A DNA stretch of 64,000 nt from Rostratula benghalensis (Eukaryota; Chordata; Aves; Charadriiformes; Rostratulidae), in assembly GCA_013399305.1 (NCBI GenBank), contig VXAI01000021.1, forward strand, positions 1,928,199 through 1,992,198, written 5' to 3'. The stretch's first letter is position 1. Each line of letters starts with the position of its first letter. Positions 40,901-52,900 of the stretch are shown here, piece by piece. Made by a program: the position numbers and the translations under genes. The notes below the pieces were generated by a model, which did not search any database, was not told the origin of the DNA, and worked only from the letters and a program-made list of their open reading frames with translations.

Positions 40901-43900
40901 CGAGAGATCAGACACAGAGAGAAACACTCAGTACTGTCCCTCATTAGCCCATGTGAGAAGCAGAAAAAGCACAAATGTCCCTGAGATTCCAGGAAATCCT
41001 GCTCAGGTGTCTGCACAACATCAGGATCTAATGAATGCTTTTTCCTTAACTATTTAAAACAAGCTACAGTCGCTTGTTTTCTAGAAAATTACATTTTAGC
41101 ACTTACATAAAGTATAAAATCTTGGCCCCTAAGCTCACTTAGCTTGAGGAAATTTACTGGAAGATGAATTCAGAAAGGCTTCCAACAACTGCCACAAACC
41201 ATGCAAACCTGAGCCCTAAATCTGCTGCTCGCGGGGAACCAGCACCAACGCAGACAGAGGCGCTTTCACCGCTCTGTGAGCCACACCTGCCTCCTCCTCG
41301 GAGTCTCTCTGGGTCATGCTAAAAATGGAATTAAACAACCACAAGGCTTCCAACCTGTGACGTTTACACAGACAGACATTGATTCTGCTTCTTCAGGAGA
41401 GCTGACTGCGTGACCAGGGACATTGCATGCCCAATGCCAGCCGGTACTGCTCTGCATGGTATAAAGATGTAGCACACAGCAGTTTATGATGGGGTAGTCT
41501 CCCCTTACACCACCATAGCCTTTAGGAGCTCAGTAAATACAGCAAAACTTGCCTGAAATCATTACAAATCAGACTTTCACCTGGTGAAAGCAGCTGGATT
41601 AACAGCCCTGGAGCCTGCTGCGGTGGTTTCCTGAACTATTGTGCTGCTTCCTTCAGGCACTGCCTCCCCCATGTCTGAGCTATGTCCAGACATGCTGAAT
41701 TTTCTAACCTTGCCTATAAAGGGAAACAGGGCCACAGGGACAGTGCACACTAAGGCAGGCTTAAGAATGGATGAGAAAGGAGCAGTAGTGTAAGTCCCTC
41801 GCTGCTTGCATAAGACTTTCTACGCATGGGAAAATAAATATCTACACCATGTCCCAAAAACTGTGATGTACCAGCTGTGTGCTGGATAGTACAGCTCCCT
41901 GAGGTGGTTGTAAAATGACCAAGATTTATGAAGAGAGTGAATATTTAATTAAAACCAAGCCATGGAAAAGTTTTCAGATATGCCTGACCTGGGACTTCTG
42001 TTTTCAAAAACCTGACACGTGTACCCCAGTTACTTTTTTAACAAGGCAAACTGATTGCTTTTCCCTGCTGACTTTGCTTCTTGTTATGCTGATGAAGATG
42101 CACCATCACAGATCCTAAATAACAGTTTCCTTGCAGGCCATCATCAGGTCTACAGAATGAAAAGATTGCATTTCTGTGTTTAAAGTTCCTGGCTTTTTAC
42201 AAGAAAGGTGGGATCTAAGGTCCCAGGACTGCATTCCCATAGGCCTCCATACTGCTGATAGCAACATACAGTTCTTCCAGTTTTTACCTGCTAAGTGACT
42301 TGTAGTAATATAATTTCATGTTTTTCCATGAATCTGTCTTAATAGTTTGGTTGTACCTCCATGCCATTAGTCCTAAAGATCCCTAAGGCACAGCAGGCCC
42401 TTACATCGCTAAGACACATCAAAAGCATTTAATGATGTCCTCCTATTGACCTGTCTTTCTCAGCCTGGCAGAAAACTAAGAAAAGCTATTTGTCATCACA
42501 GCAAATCTTTCAAGGACACTGGGATAATGCTTGTGCAGGATACCAGAATCTGGACCCCTCTTTCTGCAGCGACATGTGAATAATATTACCTGGAGATGAG
42601 ACCTTGTGCACTGGGAGGGTAGGGAATTGGTGCTCTTTTTAAAATTAAAAAAAACCCCAAAACACAAAAAAAACAAACAAAAACCCCCCACTAGAATATT
42701 CTGATAGGAAAGCAAAGGATGTTTTCCATATACTGCTTCTCATAATTATAAGGCATAAAGATTGTTAATCTGCCAAAAAAGTTTACCAGGGCATGCAGCA
42801 ACACTTGCTGGGGTAGGAAACGGTTGTTCATCTTTAGTTCTCTAATGAGATCTGTCCTTTCCAGGATGGAGTGATGACCTTGCTGGTGACAACAGGCTGT
42901 ACTCTACTCAGAGACATACTTTTTTATCCCAGTTCAGTTTCTATTCCCTTTCATCTCCATCATGTAGCTCTGGACATCCACTGCTAATTATTAGTATTTA
43001 CCACAATACCCTTATGCTTCTGCTAGGCTTTGTAAGAGACCATACAGAGTCTTCACAATTGTGCTACTCTGATCCAGTGTCTTTTTAAGTGACTTCATTT
43101 CCAAGAGGAACCAGATAATTTCACAGATAAACAGTGTGTGATTGACTCTGGTGTGGGGGATGCCAGCCCATCAGCATGCCATGCCTTGGGTAACAGCAAG
43201 AGGCATATCCTGTTGTTTAATGCAAGCAATCCTCGCTGCACAGGATGAACATGAAAAAATATATAATGAGAGAAAAATAGACAGAATTATTGAACTATTC
43301 CAAATCAGAAACATTTAATTAAAATCATTCTCAAGCTGTGGTCTGCAAGTTAACAGCAGTGACAGCTTACAAGTTGCTCTTTTTTCTTCTTTGCATCCAA
43401 GTGAAAGACAAAATCAGATGGGAATTTGAAGGCAGAGCAAAAGTAGCAGGGGTCATAAGTTATGTTTCACAGAAGCAAAAATAGTCATCACATGGGAGGC
43501 ACGTCCTTGTTCACATGTAATTTCTCCAGTATCTTTTCTACATATAATTGCTACAGATCTGTATCACTGCAGAAATAAAAGAAATTAAACAAAAGTTCCT
43601 GACATAGTATATACAGTATGGAAAAGCTGGGTTTAACACTAGAATTGAAGAGCTTCTTGTTACAGCTGTGAATATTCACAAATATCTCAACACCATTTAA
43701 ACAACTTTGTTTTCAATTTACTACAAAGCAGTTCTTTTAAAAACTTTTAAATTTTGTTGTGAACAAACAGCTCACCCAAAGCACAGTAGAGGCAGTGAAA
43801 TGATTCTTACTGACAAACAAACCTTGCAGTAGGAAAGATTGCCCTAAATTAATATGCTGCTTTACAGCAAGTTGAATAACCTTCACCTAAAACATTTTAG

Positions 43901-46900
43901 TTTGCAAAAACACAGGGGAAAAAACCCCTCTTATTTCAACAATGTTACAAAGACACAGCAACTGTGTTTACAACATTGGAATAGCAGTAAGATTATCACA
44001 TATTGAAAAGCCTGTACAAATAAATAGCTGACAAGACAGCAATATGTGGTGAAAATTCTCGCTGAAATCCAGCTATCCAAGCAACTCCAAATATCAAGCT
44101 ATATTACTGTTTAGTGGAATGGTTTGCTCCATTGCATCAGATTATAGTAATTAAAGAAAAAATCACAGACCTCATGGGATTTCTACTTGATCGTTTAAGT
44201 GTGCCTTTCGTGGGAAGAACGTTCTGCAAGTTTAAAATACTCAAAGAACATTTTAGGCAAGATGGGAAATTGCACACTGAGAAAGACACTGTTTCACATG
44301 ACTGATACAGTTGCAGAACTAAGCAGAAATCTGAAGCAAAGCTCTGCTTTTCCCCCTAGCTATAGGCACAGCTTTTGTTCCTATGCTGAGTTAACACAAA
44401 CAAAGCAAGCAATGAAAAACAATTGGACTTTCAGCGTAAAATATGCTTTGCTAAATTGTTTAGTAACTAATTTCAATTTTAGCATCTCCATGTATCCTCA
44501 TCTCTCCTATCCAAAACACTACAGAAAGGAATTATGATCTCAAATGACCCAAGGGAACATGATAAGACCGCTGTGGCTTACACAAAGTTATAAACTTTGA
44601 GACTTCATTTCTGTATGCAAACAGTTAATACTGTCTACATTCCCTGGAGTTTCAAGGCTTTTATGCACTACACAAGTTAAGGATGGTCCACACTTCCTAC
44701 CTCACAGTGCAAAATTCTCCCCGACTCTTCTATGTGATTTTCCCAGGATACTCCAGGCTATATCTCCGCTCACTTCAAATCAGATGCAAAGCCCACTGTG
44801 GACAACCTAAAATTACCCTAAAATGCTGCACATGGAATTGAAGAAGCAAGCTGTACCTGAGCCAGGGCACAGGAACTGGGTGTAAGTCTTGACAGAGGCA
44901 ACTAGCTCCAAAATAAATCCATCCACAACATCAACAGCATAAAGTACAGCAAGTCTCCAGTGAAGCATAACACCACCTGGAAAGGATAAATTCTCCTACA
45001 ACACTGTGCTCAGCACACACACAGGGGATGTTTCACTCCTGAGCCTCTCCAGGGTGATTCCTGCAACATCTGGATCTCTCTGACAACCAATTCTCCAGTC
45101 TGCTGATTTAAGGAGAACAGAGGGGAAGGTACCCTTATAGGTTGCCAGAGCTGTGAATGATCTCTTATAATAGTCCCAAACATAGCCATGGCTGGAATTA
45201 ACTCAGAGGTTAAGAGCACAATTTGTGGAACTAGAAGGATGAGCTTGAGATAGCACAGGAGTTGGAGCTTCAATCTCAAATGATCGATATGAACAGTTCC
45301 AAGCCACTTTGCAGCTAAAATAAATCTCTAGCAGCCCCTTAGATTCATATTTCAGATTACAAATCACACAATAAAGACTTGAACAATAAAGAAATATGGA
45401 AAAGCTCATTCACAACAAACAAAGCAATCTAAGATTTGCTCTCCCATACGTCATATAACTAATGCACACAACAGCCACACTCCTACAATGTAATCATTTT
45501 AGACTTCACTGTGGCACTACTGGGGGACTGAACAGAGTGTAATAACATTTAGCACCAGCTTCAAGATTTTTTCTGATTATCCCTTAAAATACATTTCATG
45601 TCTTTCTGGGCTCTGCATGCCCACAAGAGACCCCAGCTGCTCTCCAGCTAATAGCATAAATAGGTAAGCACAGGAAGGGAAGAAAGAGAAAACTCAACAC
45701 TGCACACTGCAATAGAAGGTGCCTTAAAAGATGCTAGCAGTGCTGGATGAGGCACAAAATGAGAGAAGGGCACCTCTTGTCACTATCAGGCGCATGCTAC
45801 CTGTACTACCTGACTCCAGAGATGAGCTTCAGGCTTAGAGGCAGTTCTGTGATACTTTTACACCACCCTATGAACACTGGTCCCAGAAAACAAGGCTAAA
45901 GGGCTCTAAAAAGACAGAAACTAATATGAGAAACAATCTGAAATAGATAAGGTAATATTATTTTTTTTCCCTTGAAAAAGGAGATGCAAAAGACTTCACT
46001 TAAAAATTAAATAGGAGAAAATATGCTGCAGGAAATTTAGCAATGTAATATGTAACTGAACTGTGCCTTAAATCTGTTTTAATAAAATTTGAGGTGAGAA
46101 GCCCCAGCTAAAATCAGAAATTGCTAAGAACTGCACAAACACACTGGAAGCAAATGTTTCACCATCAAACATTTTACTGTCTGTACAGACAGGACAATCG
46201 GGATGTGCTCACACCTCAGACACAGGGTAGCAGTCAGTGACCACAGGGTAGTGTGGTTGCAGTTAAATGGCTTCACAGCTCACAAGTTCACAGGCCTCTT
46301 ATTGTCTGCTAACCTGGAAAACCTGCAGCCTGCTCCACCACAAACTGTGGGTACAGCCAGAGTGAATGAAATGTAGAACCATTTCCACCTCACTGATGAA
46401 GATGTGAAACAGAAACTCAATTAATCTGCCTGGGGAAATATGCAAATCAGAGCCCCAGTCCAGGGATCAAATCACAGGTTTTGCTTTCCTCTCCTCATTA
46501 CTGGGTGAAAAGAGTCAGTCTGGTGTGGTACATCAAAATAGTGCTGCTGAAGGACCACTGATTTCCAACAAGGTTTGTTATATCCACTGTACCAAAAGAA
46601 GGGTAAGTATTCATGGCACGGACCTGTCATTGACTTTTGAATCCATTAATTAAATCTGCACACCCCACAGTTTGGTTTCTAAAAATTATTTCCCCCCGCT
46701 ATCAGGAATCTAAACATGACCCAATTAGCACACCATTTTTTCCTTTCGCTCAAGTAGGTGGAATTGCTCTTTATTTTTAAACTCAAATACTGTGTTGTCA
46801 GATCCCTACTTAAAGTTCTGGACAACAGCAGTAAGGATTCATTTTACAGCCTTGGAATTAAGTGAACTTGAAATACGAAATATTAAGCAAACTGTCAACC

Positions 46901-49900
46901 AGAGAAGAACAAAGTAGTGTACAACACAGCAAGGCAAAGCAGAGTCAAGTGAGAATGACAGGTGCTACAGCACAGGTCCAGTGAGGCAGCAAGTCTCTGA
47001 ACCAAACATCATGTGCCTAAGCAGGATGTTCAGGTAGGAAAGCAAATCATAGCCTGGCCCATTCAGTACCCAAAGCAATTGCCTGAAACACTGCGCGTGG
47101 GCAAGTTGAAGTTTGGCGTTTTGGGGTGCCCATATCTGGTTTTAGTCCAATGTTGTTTCAGAGCAATTTTGACTATTGTAAAACCAAAGTCTTGAGTTGG
47201 TGAAAGCGAAGCTCTTGTCCAGGTTCAGACTCCCATTTGTCTTAAGTCACAAATCTGTTGCAGCTGTTTTGTGCTGTGCATTTTCTCTTACCTCTCCTTG
47301 ACCACTGCGCTTGACACTGTCAAGGAGAGCCCCACCAATGCCCCCCATGTCACACAACGTATGGCAGAAATCTAGATGGGCTCCCAAAACTTCCAAGGGT
47401 GCTTCCCTTCCAAAAACATGCCTGTAGGAGACCAAATAGCAAGGGCAGGCCCTGAGGCTGGGAAAACACAGCCACACCATGCTCTCACCCAGATACCTCC
47501 CCCATAAATACACTCCTACTCTTGCGTTCATCCTGCACCTCAGAAATCAAAGTCCCTTTTGGACAGAATTTCAGTGCTCTGAGCTGTCTTGTCCAGACAA
47601 AGTCCTTGTTCTTCACATTCCTATGTCACTGGGAATGTAACATTGTACTCCTTGTAAGGTGTACAAAACGTACAGCTTTAAAACAAAGCCCTGAATGCAG
47701 TTAACTGGTCCTTGGGCTTCTCCACTGCCAGGATAAGTGGGAGGCAGGGTTTCCAGGAGGAACTTGCCTGAAAAAACAAAACCAAGGTCTGTTTGCAGCT
47801 TGCCAGAGGACATGTCCAGGAGCCCTCATCGCATACTCCCAAAGCTCCTGTCATCACCTTCTTCCTGTGCTGACCTCTGCCAGGGCAGTCCAGTAGAACA
47901 ACCTGCAAGCTCGAGGCAAGCACAGCCAAATGTATTTGAAGATGCAGAGTCCATTTTCATACATCATAGGAACTCACTTCTCTGAAGCTGCTTCTTTGTG
48001 TTATATTTTCATTTCAGCTGGTGTCATTTGCATTTTATAGCTTCATAGTTGAATAAATGTAGTTAAAAATTATTAACAAGTCTTGCTTCTATTTCTAGTT
48101 ACCCTGCAGAAACATGTTAGGGTGCTGCAGCCAAAAAAGCTCATACATGAATCTCAAAAACAGATCTCATTTATAAAGTTCATTCCATCTCTACAGGAAA
48201 TCAAACCCAGGCACTCAGTAACTCTAGATGTAAAGCCAGGTTTTGAACACCCAGATCCAGAGTCTTTACATCTGGCTTTACCTCTCCATAAGAGGCTGGA
48301 TGGAAACATGGTGTTCAGGACATGTTAGATAGTTTGTGTTCCTCTCCTGTTACACCAATTCCCAGAGCTCTCTCCCAGGATCTCGACTCACAGTTTCAGA
48401 TGCTATGCACTGCTCTAAATATTACATCTTTCTCTTCCAAAACAATTATGGTTCATGATTGCCTTGCTGATCAGGAACAGCAGGAGACACCTCAGCTGAC
48501 AAAATCAACCTTTCAACAGTAATTATTCATATACAATTACACTGCCAAATGAGGCCCAAATAAACAGGGTTCTTCTGTGGTAGGTGCTATCAAGTCAGAG
48601 GACAGTCTGGGCTTCTCTGTATTCCTAACCATGCAAAACCACTCATTTTCTTTCTCTCAAAACATGCACACACAGTTCCTTCAGGAATAGCAGAGGCTTT
48701 TCCAAAAAGCTTTTTTTTTTTTTTTTTAAAGGCTTTTTTTAAAAAGAAAAAAAAAGAGAGCAAGAATGATTAATAACAGCCTGAGAAGAAATGAAAGCAA
48801 GACTAAGGATGATTCCTATCCCACATCCCCCACGTACCTTACTAATGGAATTTGGAGTTTGTGGTGTTTCATCCTTCAGTGCTGAGGGACTGTTTCCTTC
48901 CACATCTTTTCCTGTAACAAATAAATACAATTCAGTAACAGAGAAACTCTGCATGAAACTTGGGCTACTTATGGCCTTAGAAGGGCTACTGCTAACAGCA
49001 AGGAAGAAAAGGTGTCAGGAGCAGGAGCAGGCAGAGAGGATCACAGAGAGGGCTTTTGCAGAACTTAAAATAGCCTGGATCCACAGGCTTGGGCTATGCA
49101 ACAAGTACCACTTAAAAGTTAGGTCTCAAAACACGGTGGTACAGCAGCATGAGGGTTGCAAAGTCCAGCACATGAAGGCAGGAAAAGTATAGAAATAAGG
49201 TTGCTTATGCATCCTTAATCAGCTCCCTTCTGTGGCTGTATTATGATGCAATCTTTAATTACATTACCACAGTCTGTTCTGTTCTTACATACCCCATGCC
49301 TCATTCAATGCAAATAATAAATTGAATTCAGTTAATAAGCAGCTACTCAATACATTATCCTTCTTGGTCAGTATCTGGCAACTACATACAGACGCACTTG
49401 ATAGTGTGATTGTTTGACAAATAATAACCATGATCATAAAACATTACAGAAGACAGAGGAGCATCTAGACATAATTAGGAAAACAAAATTTTAAAAAAAC
49501 CTGCAGAAGGTCAATGTCTTCTGACCAAGCTTGTTTTTAAAATAAGAAATATTTTCAATTAACAAGCAGTATTTATGAACACTATGACATTTTCCAATCA
49601 TTGTCCAGACCTATTTCCACTACTCAAGTATAGTAAAACTGCAGTACATTATACCCATTATATACTAGTATGAGTGTGTGTAGTCCTAGTCCAAGCAATA
49701 CAATGCAATGATAAATTCTGTTCTTTTTGCCAGCTGTAATCATGTCCTTACAGTAAAAGAAAGCACAGAGCTTCTATTAAGAAAAAGCCAAAAAATAGCA
49801 TCTGATGAGACCAGCTTTTTAGTGCCAAAACAGTCATTGTTATCCAATTTCAATGTAGTTTTCTTCTCAAAATTGTTAGCAGTAAGAGCTCCAGAATACT

Positions 49901-52900
49901 GGATGGTGTAAAGAACCACCGAGACAGTGAAATATAATCCATTTGTAGCACATTGCAAATATGGGAACTCTTAAAAATATCTTTAAACATTGTGTGGGCC
50001 AATCTTGGAAACACCACCAAATCCAAAACCAACAAGGGAAAACCCCGATTCCCCTGAAGTCAGCAGAAGTTGTCACAGACATGTAAGAAGCCATAATGTC
50101 TCCTGGAGTTTTCAGAGCAACCATTTAAGAAGCCAAGCACCATTAGAAAAGTCAGCCACAGAAGCTTACTAAAAAATAATTATCTTCATGGCCATCTTCT
50201 CCACTTCCATCAAGGGACACGTATCCCAGTATAACCAGAATTGCAACTGTGCTATAGGATTTTACTCGTAAAGAGACAGGACAAGAACCATGCCCTTTTT
50301 ACTGGCATTAACAGGCAATTTGGAGTATCCAGCTCTTAAATTTAAGAAAAGGCTTTGTGGTACAGCTGATCCTAGAAGATGTTCAACTTTCCACATGGTG
50401 ACTAAGGAGGTGGGGATTTCAGAGGGGGTTTTCTACCCTGCGGCACAGTCCTGCTCTGTGCCACATCCATGCAGCTGCACTGATGCAGAAACCAAACTCT
50501 TCCAAGCCTGGAAGAAGAGGGACATCACGTGCATTGCTCACGTGGGGAACTGAAGCAGACAAAGGACCTACACAGCCATGTAATAAGGTTGTGCAAAAAC
50601 ATGGAGCCTATATCTTAGCCTAGTTTCTTAGCTCTCACTCCTCCCCTTGAAACACTGAGCCCTAGATAACATACTTGGAAACCTCATGTCCATAGGCAAG
50701 AGAAAATCCCAAGTGGATGGAGATTTGCCAGTCACCTTTTACTACCATGACAAGTGGGATGGCCATAAGCACTGCTGGGTATGGATTTGGACTTTTATCT
50801 CCATATTTTTTCTTTCTCTGACAGCACTTTCCTCTCTATAGCCCCCACTCTCCCCACAAATGCAGAGGAGGTTGGAACAAATTCACAAAGCTATGTAGTT
50901 GCTGCACTTGTTTCCCATGAAGAGTTTTTTCTGTGCATGTATGGGAAAGTAACATATGGTCTAAAAGTTCAAGTGAAGTTAACGGGAATCAGCTGCTGCC
51001 TGCTCTGAGGGAACAGTGTCTATTAGCATAACAGAATTCACATCCATTCTTTATTATGTCTCATTTCTTAACAAAAGCTTAACTCCAAGCTGGCATCCAT
51101 ACAAAAAGCCTGTATGTGAGAGATTTCTGCCTTCTCTCAGTAGTACAGTTAAAATGGTTTGTACCTGTACAATGAGATTTTTGGTTCTACTGAAGTTCTG
51201 GACCATCCAGATCACAGGGTATTATGAAAAATGGGAATATGCAACTGTTTGCTCTGACCATATCATATGTTTATTGAGCAGTATATACTGGTTTCTTATG
51301 CCAAACTTGTTAAGCCTATTGGCACTTGCAAGGGAAATGCTGTTTTTTGGAGCAGAGCTGTCTTTGCTGTCTGTCTCAAGCGGACTTGTTGCAGCCACGT
51401 GGAGGGTGAGAGCCAGCCCTTGTCTGGAAACCAAACTTCATTGAAACCATGTGCAAGTTTCTCAAACCCCCGCACACGTAGTTAAGTGCACAGAAAGCCC
51501 AAAAGTGAGAGACCCACCCAGAGCACAACAGACATAGCCTCCTCGAGAAAATAAATAGAAAACCACATAAAAACATAAAAGGACATAAATATTAACAGGC
51601 TATGGAAGCTGAAGTTCTTATCTCCCTGATCAAGAAAACAGAATGCCCCCAACAGAAATAGAGCTGCATCTCTCCTGACTGAAGCACTGGATGCCAGCAG
51701 GGTATGCAAAGGAGGGCCCTCCACAAAGTTGCCCAAAAGTTTTGCACCAAATAGTGAAAAATATTTCAGGAAGGGAATCAACAGTACTTATGAAAACAAC
51801 CTTCACCACATCATGAAGAAACACTCCACCCTTGCAGTTACAGAGCTGAATCACTGATACCTTTTTTTATCCCCCTACTATCAGGCATAGGAAAAACAAA
51901 TATTTTGCTCCCATCTAGAAGAGTAACTATTCCTTTTCTTTGGTTTTCTTTTGGGCATCTATCCTACATGTTCATTTGCCTTTCCCCTTTTTAAAGACTG
52001 ATACAGCAAGTATGACTGATCAATGGCAACAGGAAGAAAAATAACTGGGTTATTGAGGAATTAATGATTAGGTCCACACAGCATGAACTATTATTTTACA
52101 GGTTTTCTGATAAAGCATCTGTATAACTACAAGAGGACATACAGGCTCTGATGTGTGGCAGAACTATTGTGAGCAAAACACATTACTGCTGTAAGTATCA
52201 GCCACACAGCTCAGTGTGTACACTGGACTTAAATTTATTTCCACGTACCTATCACAGTAAAATTCCCATATTCATGAAAGTGAATCTCCGAGGATGCAGA
52301 TGGGCTAATCTAAATTTTTATTTAAAGCCACTGTGTGATCTCACAGCCTAGTCAAAAAGAGATTCTCTAAAAGTTCTTTTAGCTAGTCTCCCAATAAACT
52401 TCTTACTCTCTGAAAGAGAAAAGAGATCCTCTCCCCTTAATGCTACGTGAAAGACATGGGCAAGGAACATGAATTCATGTCTCTCTACTTTGTGAACTTT
52501 CTATAAAGAGAAAATGTCTTCCTCAAATTTCTTTTAGTTAACATAATCATTACCATTTTTGTAGGCAGGCAAGAGGCAAAAAGTCCAAAGTGTTATTTCA
52601 GATACTACCCTCAGCATTTCCCATATGTTTCCCTTAAAAAAATCCTCTCACTGAACTGAATCTCCACAGCGCATCTTGCCTGAGGTGTAAAGTCTGTCGC
52701 TCCCTTCTCACTGAATTATTTACTTGTACACCTTCATTGTTGGAGGGCTAATCCCAGGTGTTGATCCTGTGAGACCATCAGCTCCAGCCACCTCACAACC
52801 CACCAAATTCCTGGCAGGAAACCACTGGGCTTTGCTGCCTGTGCTGCCCACAGCACTCACCCAACATGATCAGCACAGTGCCCTCATAAGGGAAGTCTGT

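Larger units (their letters stand above)
38729..48837 (-). other. OSBPL5 intron 2
   Basis: The longest complete intron here, 10.1 kb. It holds the T17 acceptor tract (38732..38748 as A on the plus strand), a TAAAA microsatellite with an N gap, MIR-like fossils at 39601..39692, 45199..45272 and 48215..48292, a CpG-rich patch at 41225..41305, an A/C-rich stretch at 42650..42692 and a T17 run at 48711..48727. Confidence 0.85.

Noticed and set aside
42650..42692. A/C-rich run, considered as a retroposon tail
   Set aside because: No element body next to it; treated as simple low complexity.
47247..47531. 94-codon open frame, minus strand, in intron 2, considered as an extra exon or processed pseudogene
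   Set aside because: Exons 2 and 3 join in frame without it and it matches no ORP segment or other family I know.
51016..51444. 142-codon open frame, plus strand
   Set aside because: Hydrophobic stretches reflect T-rich DNA; no family resemblance and no splice context.
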